Source: Bin87 sp965207585
GTDB taxonomy: Bacteria > Chloroflexota > Dehalococcoidia > Lucifugimonadales > UBA3495
Reading direction: 5' to 3'
Assembly: GCA_965207585.1 (NCBI GenBank)
Contig: CBDBMT010000003.1
Coordinates: 3,100,001 to 3,164,000, forward strand
Length of the DNA stretch: 64,000 bases
Positions within the stretch are counted from its first letter, which is position 1. Each line of letters opens with the position of its first letter. Shown piece after piece: positions 33,278 to 42,407 of this stretch. A program made the position numbers and the translations under genes. The notes under the pieces are model-generated. The model searched no databases, had not been told where the DNA came from, and was given only the letters and a program-made list of their open reading frames with translations.

Positions 33278-35137
33278 ATGTGCGGTATCGTCGGATACGT
33301 CGGCGACCGTCCCGCGTGGCCCATCGTTGTTGAGGGGCTGCGACGATTGGAATACCGCGGATACGACAGCGCCGGTGTTGCCGTACTTGGAGCTGAGTCC
33401 GGGCTGCAACTACGCAAGACCGTCGGCCGGGTCCTGGGCCTGCTCCATGACGCTGATTGCCCGGCCCCCAACGGTTCCGCCGGCCTCGGTCACACGCGGT
33501 GGGCCACGCACGGTCGTCCGTCGGAAGCCAACGCCCACCCGCACACCGATTGCACCGGCCAGATTGCCATCGCTCACAACGGCATCGTTGAAAACCATGC
33601 TGAGCTCAGGGCTGATTTGCGACGCAAAGGGCACAACTTCAAATCGGAAACGGATACCGAGGTCATTTCGCACCTGATCGAAGACGCCATGAACGACGGT
33701 CTGGGTTTGCCGGCCGCGATGCTGCACATGGGCGAACAGGTGCGGGGTCCCCAGGCGGTCGTGGCGGTGCACGATGGCGACAACAATAGCCTGTGCGCGC
33801 TGAAACTCGGAAACGCCGGCGGCGTCGCCGTCGCCCACCATGACGGGCAGGGCATCGTATCCAGCGACTTGCCGGCTCTGTTGCCCATCGTCGGACGGAG
33901 CGGCGACTTGCCGGTTGCTTTTCTGGAAGACGGCGAAGTTGCGGTTGTTAGCAGGGAGGGCATCGCCTTCCTGGGCCGCAACGGCCGTCCCATCGACAAA
34001 GCGATGTTGCACGTGGACCTGGATGACGTCCTTGTGGAACGGGACGGCTATCGCCATTTCATGCTCAAGGAAATCATGGAGCAACCCCAGGCGGTGACCG
34101 CCGCCCTCCGTGATCGGGTGGATTTCGGTCGAGGCCTGGTGACCCTGCCCGACCTCGCTCTAAGCGATCGCGAACTGTCCGAAGTGCGGCGCGTCGTCCT
34201 CATCGGGTGTGGCACGAGCCTGAACGCAGCTCATGTGGGCCGGCACCTTGTAGAGCGGCTGGCGGGGGTTCCGGCCGAGGCGGAATCAGCGTCCGAGTTT
34301 CGTTATCGCGAGCCGTTCCTGGACGCGTCGACTCTGGTTGTAGCCATTGGGCAATCGGGCGAGACGGCCGACACCGTGGCTGCGATGGAAGTGGTTCGAG
34401 ATAGCGGCGCGCGGCTGGTCACGATTTGCAACGCGGCAAGCAGCCAGGCCGCCCGATTGGCGGACCACGCGTTGCTGATGGGCTGCGGCGTCGAGGTGGG
34501 TGTCGCCAGCACCAAGACTTTCCTGTCGTCACTCACCTTGCTGAACCTGCTGGCGATCCGATTGGGAACCGCCCGCGGCCACCTGGGTTCCGGTATGTCC
34601 GGCGAATTGGTGGACGGGCTGGCGCGGTTGCCGGGCAACGTGGCCCAGGCGCTGGAATCTGCCGGAGACGTCGAGCAACTGTCGCGTCATTACTATGGCC
34701 GGGATCATTTTTTGTACTTAGGACGGGGCATCAACGCGCCGGTCGCCACCGAAGGGGCGCTGAAGCTCAAGGAAATCAGTTACATTCACGCCGAGGCCTA
34801 TCCCGCCGGCGAGATGAAGCACGGCCCGATCGCGCTCATCGACCACGCTATGCCAACTCTGGCCCTGGCCCCGAGTGACGATCTGTACGACAAAATGGCG
34901 AACAACATCCAGGAAGTTAAGGCCCGCGACGGTGAAGTGCTGGCGGTTCTGATGCGGGGAGACAACCGGCTCGCGAGGTTAGCCGATCATTCGATGTTCA
35001 TCCCGGAAACGCCGCCGAATCTGACGCCGGTAATCGCTACGGTTCCGCTGCAGCTGTTTGCCTACCATGTCGCCCTCCGGCGGGGTTGTGACGTTGATCA
35101 GCCCCGCAACCTGGCGAAGTCCGTCACCGTCGAATAA
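33278..35137 (+). CDS. glmS: Glucosamine-6-phosphate synthase (isomerizing)
   Basis: 619-residue amidotransferase making glucosamine-6-phosphate from fructose-6-phosphate and glutamine, the entry to amino-sugar and cell-envelope synthesis. The start is fixed by the catalytic cysteine at position 2 (M-C-G-I-V-G-Y). The glutaminase domain shows R-R-L-E-Y-R-G-Y-D-S-A-G and T-R-W-A-T-H-G. Two SIS domains follow, with G-C-G-T-S and I-G-Q-S-G-E-T-A-D-T. The C-terminal K-S-V-T-V-E is the expected end. It is transcribed with yvcK, a known regulator of this branch in other bacteria. Confidence 0.96.
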   Translation: MCGIVGYVGDRPAWPIVVEGLRRLEYRGYDSAGVAVLGAESGLQLRKTVGRVLGLLHDADCPAPNGSAGLGHTRWATHGRPSEANAHPHTDCTGQIAIAHNGIVENHAELRADLRRKGHNFKSETDTEVISHLIEDAMNDGLGLPAAMLHMGEQVRGPQAVVAVHDGDNNSLCALKLGNAGGVAVAHHDGQGIVSSDLPALLPIVGRSGDLPVAFLEDGEVAVVSREGIAFLGRNGRPIDKAMLHVDLDDVLVERDGYRHFMLKEIMEQPQAVTAALRDRVDFGRGLVTLPDLALSDRELSEVRRVVLIGCGTSLNAAHVGRHLVERLAGVPAEAESASEFRYREPFLDASTLVVAIGQSGETADTVAAMEVVRDSGARLVTICNAASSQAARLADHALLMGCGVEVGVASTKTFLSSLTLLNLLAIRLGTARGHLGSGMSGELVDGLARLPGNVAQALESAGDVEQLSRHYYGRDHFLYLGRGINAPVATEGALKLKEISYIHAEAYPAGEMKHGPIALIDHAMPTLALAPSDDLYDKMANNIQEVKARDGEVLAVLMRGDNRLARLADHSMFIPETPPNLTPVIATVPLQLFAYHVALRRGCDVDQPRNLAKSVTVE

Positions 35138-35186
35138 TCCGCAAACTGTAATCGCCTGGCGGCGCTAATTTGGGGAACTGAAAAGC

Positions 35187-36290
35187 ATGGCGCGCACCAC
35201 CGTACTCGTGATGATCGACGGGCTGGACCCGGAATACTTGGCGTCCTGTCCGGCGCCCAACCTGCAGCGGTTTGCGCGCGACGGGTTCCATGTGACCGGC
35301 GGCGGCATGATGCCCAGCGTCACCAACGTCAACAACACTACCATGGTCACCGGCCACTACCCTGCCCAGCACGGCATCGTCTCCAACTATTGGCTGGACC
35401 GCCGGGCCGGGATCGAGGAGTACGTCGAGTCGGGCGAGTTCATCTGCGCCGACACCATATTCGCCCAATGTCGCCGGCGTGGCGGCCGTTCGCTGCTGGC
35501 CGCATCCAAGGACAAGTTACGGCGGCTCTTGGGCGACGACACGGATCTCGCTTTCTCGTCAGAACGTCCCACCGCCGCAGCCGTGACGGCCGCTGGCGAC
35601 CCGCCCGGCATATATTCCCTGGAGGTCAACGGCTGGACGATCAACGCGGCGCGGGCGGCTTTAAAAGCGCAACATTACGATCTTGCCTTCATCGCCACCA
35701 CTGACTATGCGATGCACATGCACGGCCCGCACCACGCGGAATCGCGCCGGCATATTGCCATTCTAGATGATGCGCTGGGGCAACTGGTGGCTGAAGTCCC
35801 CGACGTGCAACTGTTGATCACGGCCGATCATGGGATGTCCGACAAGCGGCGTATGCTGCACCTGCCGGCCGTTCTGGGAAAGCGGGGCATCAAGGCGCGC
35901 GCGGTCCCGATCATCAAGGATCTGTACGTCGTGCATCATTCCAATCTCGGTGGGTGCATCTATGTACACCTGGATGACCCGGCCTCCCTGGAGGACGCAT
36001 TGGGTGTTCTCAGGGAAACCGACGGCATCGAGGAGGCGCTGCCCCGAGCCGAGGCCGCGGCGCGTTTCTCCCTGATGGAAGAGCGCATCGGGGACATTGT
36101 GGTCACCGGCGCATCCGACGTTGTTTTCGGAGACCCGGCGGAGGTCACCCTGCCCGCCGGGTTGCGTTCGCACGGGTCCGCTCACGAGCGGCAGGTGCCG
36201 ATCATCGGCTACGGCGGTGATTTTGGCGGGTTTGAGTTCCGCGAGAACCGAGACTTGGGCCGCTACGTTTCGGAACGCGTCCTTGGCTGA
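35187..36290 (+). CDS. Alkaline-phosphatase-superfamily hydrolase, phosphonoacetate hydrolase-like
   Basis: 367 residues of the type I phosphodiesterase/alkaline phosphatase superfamily. The pattern resembles phosphonoacetate hydrolase (PhnA), which splits the C-P bond of phosphonoacetate to acetate and phosphate: M-I-D-G-L-D-P (Asp11), nucleophile Thr46 in S-V-T-N-V-N-N, T-G-H-Y-P-A-Q-H-G-I, then A-S-K-D-K-L-R-R-L-L and F-S-S-E. Zinc ligands are T-T-D-Y-A-M-H (Asp173, His177), A-D-H-G-M (Asp214, His215) and a C-terminal S-H-G (His329). All metal ligands seem present. A phosphodiesterase or nucleotide pyrophosphatase role remains possible. It lies between glmS and thrB, with no phosphonate transporter nearby. 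Confidence 0.8.
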   Translation: MARTTVLVMIDGLDPEYLASCPAPNLQRFARDGFHVTGGGMMPSVTNVNNTTMVTGHYPAQHGIVSNYWLDRRAGIEEYVESGEFICADTIFAQCRRRGGRSLLAASKDKLRRLLGDDTDLAFSSERPTAAAVTAAGDPPGIYSLEVNGWTINAARAALKAQHYDLAFIATTDYAMHMHGPHHAESRRHIAILDDALGQLVAEVPDVQLLITADHGMSDKRRMLHLPAVLGKRGIKARAVPIIKDLYVVHHSNLGGCIYVHLDDPASLEDALGVLRETDGIEEALPRAEAAARFSLMEERIGDIVVTGASDVVFGDPAEVTLPAGLRSHGSAHERQVPIIGYGGDFGGFEFRENRDLGRYVSERVLG

Positions 36291-36318
36291 CGGCAGCGCA
36301 TATCGCGCGGAGGGATCC

Positions 36319-37242
36319 TTGACTACGGTGGAAGTACGGGCGCCGGCCACGACCGCCAACCTCGGCCCTGGCTATGACTGCCTGGGCATGGCCCTGGACT
36401 TGTGGAACACGCTGACCGTGGAGGTCCTCCCGGACAGTTCTGCCCCCTCGGTAGTTGTTTCCGGGGAAGGAGTCGGTGAACTGGAAGCCGATACGCAGAA
36501 CCTCACCTATCGAGCCATGGAGTTTTTGTTCAACGAAGCCGATGCCCCGGTGCCCCCCTTGTCTCTCCGGTGCGAGAACACGATACCGCTGAGCCGGGGC
36601 ATGGGCAGCAGCGCCGCGGCCATCGCCGGAGGGTTGGTTGCCGCCAATCGACTGCTGGACGATGTTTTCACCTCGGACGATTTGCTGGAAATGGCCGCGA
36701 CCATCGAAGGTCATCCGGACAACGTCGCCGCCGCTATCCACGGAGGTATGCGGCTGGTGGTCATGGACGACGATCGCATGTACACCGCTCCCATACGTGT
36801 GCCCGTCGATCTGCAGGCGGTTTTGTTCGTCCCGGACCGGCGGATCGCCACCGCAGACGCTCGCCGCGTGTTGCCGGCCCAAATTCCGGTCGCGGATGCG
36901 GTGTACAATATGAGCCGCACCGCCCTGCTGGTGGCGAGCATGGAATCGGAGCATCCCGAATATCTCAATATCGCTACGCAGGACCGGCTGCACCAGCCCT
37001 ACCGTCAAACCATTTTCCCGCAGATGAAGGTGATTTTCGCCGCAGCCCAGGCGGCCGGAGCCTTCGGCGTTTTCCTGTCGGGGAGCGGGAGCACCATCCT
37101 GGCATTCGCCCGTGATCGAGCCATGACCGTCGCCTACGAGATGTTCGACGCTGCTCGCCTGGCCGGAGTTGATGGTCGGGTTGAAGTGACCCAGCCGACC
37201 ACCATGGGCGCCCATGTCGTTGCCGTGAGCGAAAACGATTAA
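36319..37242 (+). CDS. thrB: Homoserine kinase
   Basis: 307-residue GHMP-family kinase phosphorylating L-homoserine for threonine synthesis. Typical motifs are V-R-A-P-A-T-T-A-N-L-G-P-G-Y-D near the N-terminus, the phosphate-binding P-L-S-R-G-M-G-S-S-A-A-A, G-H-P-D-N-V-A-A, and the C-terminal F-L-S-G-S-G-S-T. TTG start at 36319 is chosen because GGAGGG lies just upstream; a GTG three codons later is the alternative. The aspartate kinase gene begins 3 bases after the stop, so first and fourth-step enzymes of one amino-acid branch are coupled. Confidence 0.93.
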   Translation: MTTVEVRAPATTANLGPGYDCLGMALDLWNTLTVEVLPDSSAPSVVVSGEGVGELEADTQNLTYRAMEFLFNEADAPVPPLSLRCENTIPLSRGMGSSAAAIAGGLVAANRLLDDVFTSDDLLEMAATIEGHPDNVAAAIHGGMRLVVMDDDRMYTAPIRVPVDLQAVLFVPDRRIATADARRVLPAQIPVADAVYNMSRTALLVASMESEHPEYLNIATQDRLHQPYRQTIFPQMKVIFAAAQAAGAFGVFLSGSGSTILAFARDRAMTVAYEMFDAARLAGVDGRVEVTQPTTMGAHVVAVSEND

Positions 37243-37245
37243 CCT

Positions 37246-38475
37246 ATGGCCCTGTACCTTCATAAATACGGCGGCAGTTCCGTTGCCGACGCCGAGAAAA
37301 TAGTCAACGTGGCTCGGCGCATCGCCGAGGTATATGACGCAGGCCACCAGATCGTCACGGTAGTTTCGGCGATGGGAGACACCACGGACGAGCTGATTGA
37401 CCTGGCGCGCACCGTTTCCAGCGAACCCGACCCGCGGGAACTCGATTTCCTGCTGTCCACGGGGGAGCTCGTGTCGATCACCCTGCTGTCCATGGCGTTG
37501 CGCAACCTGGGCTACGACGCCATCAGCCTCAGCGGGCCTCAGGCGGGCATCCGAACCGATAACTCCTACGGCCGGGCGCGGATCAGCCAAGTGGACCCCG
37601 ATCGCGTCCGACGCGAACTGGATGCGGGCAAGCTGGTCATCGTAGCCGGTTTCCAGGGCCTCACCCCCGATGACGATATCACGACCCTGGGTCGCGGCGG
37701 TTCAGACACCACGGCGGTCGCCCTGGCTGCCGCCCTCAAGGCCGACCGCTGCGACATATACACCGACGTCGAGGGCATCTATACCGCAGACCCGAGGGTG
37801 GTTGCCAACGCGGCGAAAATGCAAGAGGTGGGCTACGAAGAGATGCTGGAATTGGCCGCCGCCGGTGCGAAGATGCACCCCCGGTCTATCGAACTCGGCG
37901 CGGTCTATAATGTTCCCATCTACGTGGCGTCGAGCTTCGTTGACGCTCCGGGAACCCTCATTCATCAAGCATCGGACGACAGGCAGATGGAAGATCGGAT
38001 CAAGGTAACTGGCATCGCGTATCAGACCAACGTCGCCAAGGTGACCGTTTGCGGCGTGGCGGATAAGCCCGGCGTGGCGGCGGCGTTATTCGAGCCACTG
38101 TCCGCTGACGGCATCAACGTGGACACCATCGTGCAGAACACCAGCGCCGACCGTACTACCACCGACATCAGCTTCACCGTCACCACCGACGACCTGCCCC
38201 GGGCGCTCCGCGTCATTTCGCCGCTGGAATCGACCCTGGGAACCGGCCAGGTGATTAGCGACCCGACGCTGGCGTCGGTGAGCGTAGTCGGATCGGGGAT
38301 GCAGAACACCCCAGGCTACGCCTCGCGAATGTTTCGCATCCTGGCCGATGGCGGCATCAACATCGACATGATCACCACGTCGGAAATCCGGATTTCGTGC
38401 ATCATCAGTCGCGACCAGGCGCAGGAAGCCGTACGCCTGCTGCACCAGGGCTTTGAACTGGACGAGTCCGATTAG
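37246..38475 (+). CDS. lysC: Aspartate kinase
   Basis: 409-residue kinase committing aspartate to lysine, threonine and methionine. K-Y-G-G-S-S-V with Lys7 opens the catalytic domain, followed by F-Q-G-L-T and the G-R-G-G-S-D-T-T-A loop. Two C-terminal ACT domains (about residues 265-409) imply feedback control by lysine and/or threonine; V-A-D-K-P-G-V-A-A starts the first. It lies 3 bases after thrB, so translation is probably coupled, and 21 bases before the glycosyltransferase gene. Confidence 0.95.
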   Translation: MALYLHKYGGSSVADAEKIVNVARRIAEVYDAGHQIVTVVSAMGDTTDELIDLARTVSSEPDPRELDFLLSTGELVSITLLSMALRNLGYDAISLSGPQAGIRTDNSYGRARISQVDPDRVRRELDAGKLVIVAGFQGLTPDDDITTLGRGGSDTTAVALAAALKADRCDIYTDVEGIYTADPRVVANAAKMQEVGYEEMLELAAAGAKMHPRSIELGAVYNVPIYVASSFVDAPGTLIHQASDDRQMEDRIKVTGIAYQTNVAKVTVCGVADKPGVAAALFEPLSADGINVDTIVQNTSADRTTTDISFTVTTDDLPRALRVISPLESTLGTGQVISDPTLASVSVVGSGMQNTPGYASRMFRILADGGINIDMITTSEIRISCIISRDQAQEAVRLLHQGFELDESD

Positions 38476-38496
38476 GCGGCCCCTGGCCGGACGGTA

Positions 38497-39222
38497 ATGT
38501 CCGATTGCTACCTTTCCGTCGTCATTCCGGCCTACAACGAGGAACGTCGACTTCCCGATACGCTTGACACCGTTCGCGCCTACCTCGCCACGAAAGTCTA
38601 CCCGTGGGAGATTGTTGTAGCCGACGACGGAAGTGACGACGCGACCGCGGCTATCGTGGCTCGCGCCGGCCAAAAAGACGAGCGCGTTAAGCTTCTTCCC
38701 CTGCCACATCGTGGCAAGGGCTGGGCAGTCAAAAACGGAATGCTGGCGGCGCGAGGCGAATATCGCTTCCTTTGCGACGCCGACCTCTCCATGCCCATAG
38801 ACTTGTTGGACCGTCTGTTGCCCGTCGACGCGTCATCGGCGGACATTGCCATCGGCTCGCGGGAGGCGCCCGGCGCCCGACGCATCGGCGAACCCCGGCG
38901 ACGTTGGCTGATGGGCCGAATTTTCAACGCCATGACCCGTGCGCTGGCCACGCCGGGCATCTCCGATACTCAATGCGGGTTCAAGGTATTCCGAGCCGCC
39001 GCCGCTGAAACGTTGTTTGCGCTGCAGACATTAGATGGTTTCGCCTTCGACGCCGAAATCCTGTTCCTCGCGCGCCGTCGCGGATTCAGCGTGGCCGAGG
39101 TCGGGATCGACTGGCATTACCGGTCAGAAAGCAAGGTACGGCCAATACGCGATGGATGGCGCACTTTTCGAGATCTCATCATCGTCCGCTACCGATTACT
39201 GACCGGCCGCTACGGGCGGTGA
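38497..39222 (+). CDS. Family 2 glycosyltransferase (dolichyl-phosphate sugar synthase-like)
   Basis: 241-residue GT-A-fold transferase. V-V-I-P-A-Y-N-E-E opens the nucleotide-sugar domain. D-D-G-S-D-D follows, then H-R-G-K-G-W-A-V-K-N-G, C-D-A-D-L-S (metal-binding D-x-D) and D-T-Q-C-G-F-K-V-F. This set is characteristic of dolichyl- or polyprenyl-phosphate glucose/mannose synthases. There is no C-terminal membrane segment, so it is a soluble or peripheral form. It would make a lipid-linked sugar donor for envelope glycans. Last gene of the run beginning at yvcK, as far as spacing shows. Confidence 0.9.
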   Translation: MSDCYLSVVIPAYNEERRLPDTLDTVRAYLATKVYPWEIVVADDGSDDATAAIVARAGQKDERVKLLPLPHRGKGWAVKNGMLAARGEYRFLCDADLSMPIDLLDRLLPVDASSADIAIGSREAPGARRIGEPRRRWLMGRIFNAMTRALATPGISDTQCGFKVFRAAAAETLFALQTLDGFAFDAEILFLARRRGFSVAEVGIDWHYRSESKVRPIRDGWRTFRDLIIVRYRLLTGRYGR

Positions 39223-39301
39223 GACCGGGGCGTCTCAGCGGCACGTTCAGGACGAAATCCGCAGTCGACGGCAAATCGTCGAAATCGGCAATCTCAATAG
39301 A

Positions 39302-39329
39302 TTGAACAAATCTCGTGTAATCCTATATT
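39302..39329 (+). promoter_or_regulatory. Promoter upstream of the TPR protein gene
   Basis: TTGAAC (39302-39307) and TATATT (39324-39329) with a 16-base spacer, in an AT-richer stretch. The ATG is at 39380, about 45 bases after the predicted start. Confidence 0.55.
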
Positions 39330-39379
39330 GAATCATTGTTAATTTCGGCCGGGCAGTCGATTGGTGGGGGAAATCAATA

Positions 39380-40330
39380 ATGGTGAATAACGTGACATAC
39401 TCGCAGCGCCGCGCGCCGGTTATCGATACCACGGGGAACCGCGCAAAAATCCAGCTGGGCAAACAAGCTATCCGATGCGCGCTGAATGGCGAATGGGAAC
39501 AAGCCGCCGCGGCAAACCGCCAGATCCTGAGCGTCTGTCCCACTGACTGCGAAGCGTCCAACCGGTTGGCGAAAGCCCTGATGGAACTCGGCCGATTTTC
39601 CGAGGCCCGAGGGACCCTGGAACAGCTCCAGCAGCATTCGCCCTCCAACGTTATTGCGCGCAAGAACCTGGCCCGACTGGATCAACTTCAAAGCCAGTTG
39701 AGGGGAGGCCGGTCGCAAACTGCAGTCGCGGGAAAATTTCCCGGCATGTTCATTGCAGAAAGCGGCAAATCATGCACCACCGTCCTGTGCCGTCTGGCGG
39801 GCGCGCCGCAAACGTTACCCGTCAGCGCCGGCGACGTCCTGGCATTACACGCGCAGAACGACGGGATCACCGTCAACACGCCGGACGGCCAGTATTTGGG
39901 AGCCCTCCAGCGCCGGTTGGGCCGGCGTGTAAATCGGCTCATGGCCGGTGGAAACCGATACGAGGCGGCGGTAGTTGGGGTCGAGCCGGACGGACTGTCA
40001 GTGATTCTGCGCGAAACGGGCCAGGCGCCGGCGTTGCGTCACGTGGTTTCGTTTCCGGCCCAGGTCAGCGAACCGCATCGGATTGAACCGACGGTGGAAC
40101 GCGATGAGTTCATGCCGCCTCCCCCTGGGGATCCAGACCTTATCCCGATTGACACGGGCGACACTGACGAGGCCGTGGACCCGGCTGAAACCGCGGTGAT
40201 GGAGATGCCCGACGATACCCCGGATGAGTCGATAGGCGACGACGAAGTCCCAACCCTGGACACTGACGACGATGCGACCGCCTGGTCTCCGGTAACCCCG
40301 CCGTCAGACGACGACGAAGACTGGGATTAG
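39380..40330 (+). CDS. TPR-containing protein with acidic C-terminal tail
   Basis: 316 residues, no named family recognised. Residues about 20-105 form two or three tetratricopeptide helical pairs (A-L-N-G-E-W-E-Q-A-A, A-L-M-E-L-G-R-F-S-E-A). Residues about 125-225 look like a beta-rich domain with P-V-S-A-G-D-V-L-A-L. The last 75 residues are very rich in Asp, Glu, Pro and Thr and probably disordered. No signal peptide or membrane segment is seen. GGGGGAAA precedes the ATG and a good promoter lies upstream. It stands alone, facing the SagB-type gene. A scaffold role is a guess from the TPRs. Confidence 0.7.
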   Translation: MVNNVTYSQRRAPVIDTTGNRAKIQLGKQAIRCALNGEWEQAAAANRQILSVCPTDCEASNRLAKALMELGRFSEARGTLEQLQQHSPSNVIARKNLARLDQLQSQLRGGRSQTAVAGKFPGMFIAESGKSCTTVLCRLAGAPQTLPVSAGDVLALHAQNDGITVNTPDGQYLGALQRRLGRRVNRLMAGGNRYEAAVVGVEPDGLSVILRETGQAPALRHVVSFPAQVSEPHRIEPTVERDEFMPPPPGDPDLIPIDTGDTDEAVDPAETAVMEMPDDTPDESIGDDEVPTLDTDDDATAWSPVTPPSDDDEDWD

Positions 40331-40352
40331 TCTGTCGATAGCCGGCGCGGGA

Positions 40353-41987
40353 TCAGATCTGCCCGGCGCCCCTGGCGCGGGAATCCAGGCTCACCGCCAA
40401 TCGGGACCGGAACGGGCGCACCCGGTTGTCCTGGTGCGGCACACCCATTGGCACCACGAATACCGCCTCCTGGCCGGCGGAATGAGGGCCGAAGAACTCG
40501 ACTACCGCATCGTCAAAGAATGTGAGGCCGGTGGCTCCCAGCCCCAGCGCGTGCGAGGCCAGGTAGATGCGGCCACCGATGATACCGGCCGCGGTCTGCG
40601 CCATCCGGTACCCCCGGGTTCCAAATTCCTGCTCGATTAACGGCAGGTCGGCGATAATGAACGCTACAGCGGCAGCGTCGGCTGGAAGCGCCTGCTCGAA
40701 GCCCAGGTGCCCGGCCGTTTCCCTGAAATCGCCTTCCTTGAGCAACCGCAGACCATTGTAGAAACGGTTGTAATAATAGGCTCCAGGGGCGAGGCCAGTC
40801 ACTGCGTTGACGATCAGGTAAATGCTCAGATACGGTGAGAACCCGTCCGACAGGTGGGGAGCGTTGATCGGGTTTCCTGCGGCGTCAACGATGGAGCGAA
40901 AATCCTCCCACGCGATCGGTTCGGCGGCAAATCGCCGGGTAGAACCGCGGGAACGGATGCACTCGCCCAGCGATTGGGCCGGCCGCGCCGCAAGGTCCAA
41001 CTCCCCGTCGAAACTTCCATCGGGGCCCGAACGCAAGGGTCGGAAACTATCGCCGGTGCCGTCGAGTTCTTCCTTGTCACTGCTGCGGCCCAGTTCCTCA
41101 GAGCCATTCCAGGCTGCCACTTCCTCCCCGGTCTTCAGCCAGGACGCCAGATGAATTTCGCGCGACAGCGGATATTCCAGTGCTTCCGCCGCCAGTTCGT
41201 TGCTTTCCTGGGGCAGCATTCCGGGAACGTCGCCGGAACCGGGGTTCAGCATGCCGTCAGGACTGCCGATGGTCGCCACCAGCGAGGGCGCTTCCTCCAG
41301 ACCGTCAATGCCGAAATATCCAGTGAGCGAGCGATCCACGAACCCGAACTTGAGGCCAACAGAGGTGCCGGCAGCATTGCCCGCCGCCGTGAGGTTGGCC
41401 GCAATCGTACCCAGGTCCCAGTAGCAATAACGGTAGCCTCGCTCTCGGTATTTCCAGGCGCTTCTCCAAAACACCGTGGTGAACACCAGGGTCGCCGGGT
41501 AGGCGGCGTGGTCCTGAGCGGCTGCACCCACCCAGCGCCGCAGGTCGCCGTTGCGCAGGCGCGCCAGCGTAAAATTCAATGGGTCGAAGTGGTAGACCCC
41601 GGCGCGCAGGCCTTCCAGGTCTCCGCAGACGACATACACTTCGGTCGGGTAAAGCGCCCCGGCGGACGCCGCCGCTCTATAGTGGACCTCGCCGTCCCGC
41701 AGCGTTCTCCGCCGGATCACGGCCGCCGCGTGGTAGAGCAGCTCAGCCAAGGTCTGCAAAGTCAGTGGACCTTCCGAAGCGGGACTCTGTCCGTCTCCCC
41801 GGATCGCGCGCAGGGTCGACATATCTAGGCCGGATGAACTCGCCACGTCGGGCAGTGTGATCGCCCGCAGCCCAGGGTAGGTCTTGTACAGCGGCGGTTT
41901 GTTGCTCAGGTTGATGTACTGGAGCTTGGTCGCCTCGTTGAACGTGGTCGACAAGCCGGCGGCGTCGGATGTCTGGTTGGTAACCAT
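40353..41987 (-). CDS. SagB/ThcOx-type nitroreductase-fold protein, two domains
   Basis: 544 residues containing two FMN-dependent nitroreductase-like domains of the SagB/ThcOx group. The first (about 85-260) has Y-R-A-A-A-S-A-G-A-L-Y-P-T-E-V-Y and G-V-Y-H-F-D. The second (about 330-530) has R-G-S-T-R-R-F, G-L-A-P-G-A-Y-Y-Y-N and a C-terminal G-L-G-A-T-G-L. SagB enzymes oxidise thiazoline and oxazoline rings in peptide natural products. No YcaO cyclase or precursor peptide is nearby, so a different oxidation is likely. AGGA precedes the ATG. It lies after folB on the same strand. Confidence 0.87.
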   Translation of the reverse strand: MVTNQTSDAAGLSTTFNEATKLQYINLSNKPPLYKTYPGLRAITLPDVASSSGLDMSTLRAIRGDGQSPASEGPLTLQTLAELLYHAAAVIRRRTLRDGEVHYRAAASAGALYPTEVYVVCGDLEGLRAGVYHFDPLNFTLARLRNGDLRRWVGAAAQDHAAYPATLVFTTVFWRSAWKYRERGYRYCYWDLGTIAANLTAAGNAAGTSVGLKFGFVDRSLTGYFGIDGLEEAPSLVATIGSPDGMLNPGSGDVPGMLPQESNELAAEALEYPLSREIHLASWLKTGEEVAAWNGSEELGRSSDKEELDGTGDSFRPLRSGPDGSFDGELDLAARPAQSLGECIRSRGSTRRFAAEPIAWEDFRSIVDAAGNPINAPHLSDGFSPYLSIYLIVNAVTGLAPGAYYYNRFYNGLRLLKEGDFRETAGHLGFEQALPADAAAVAFIIADLPLIEQEFGTRGYRMAQTAAGIIGGRIYLASHALGLGATGLTFFDDAVVEFFGPHSAGQEAVFVVPMGVPHQDNRVRPFRSRLAVSLDSRARGAGQI

Positions 41988-42021
41988 GTTTTGCTGTCCT
42001 GTTAGGGTGGGCTCAGACCGG

Positions 42022-42396
42022 TCAAGGCGAGCGCGGCCGGTAGATTTCCACCGCCGCAGCCTCGATGACCGAGCCCTTGATCGGCGGACGGGGTTTTTGA
42101 ACTCGGACGCGGACCGAGTCGATTTGCGGATGTTGGTCCAGGATCCGGTTGGCGATAGTTCCGGCCGCGGTCTCCAGCAGGTTGCAGGGCTCGCCTTCCA
42201 TCACTGCTTTAACCGCCCGGTACAACTCCGTGTAACTCACCGTGTCATCCAAGCGGTCGGAGGCCGCCGGGATGCTCAGATCCAGTTCCGCCTCGAGGTC
42301 TACGACGAATGGTTGCCCCAAGCTGCGCTCTTCGGGGTTGACCCCGTGGAAGCCATAGAACTGGAGGCCGGTAAGGATGATGCGATCTGACGACAT
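42022..42396 (-). CDS. folB: Dihydroneopterin aldolase
   Basis: 124-residue enzyme of folate synthesis that cleaves dihydroneopterin to hydroxymethyl-dihydropterin and glycolaldehyde. G-L-Q-F-Y-G-F-H-G-V-N-P-E-E is the pterin-binding start. D-D-T-V-S-Y-T-E-L-Y, N-L-L-E-T-A-A and the C-terminal V-R-V-R-V-Q-K-P-R-P-P-I with the catalytic Lys complete the family set. ATG at 42396 is preferred; a TTG at 42411 overlaps the upstream stop. The usual partners folP and folK are not seen. Confidence 0.92.
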   Translation of the reverse strand: MSSDRIILTGLQFYGFHGVNPEERSLGQPFVVDLEAELDLSIPAASDRLDDTVSYTELYRAVKAVMEGEPCNLLETAAGTIANRILDQHPQIDSVRVRVQKPRPPIKGSVIEAAAVEIYRPRSP

Positions 42397-42407
42397 CAGA
42401 TGGGCGT

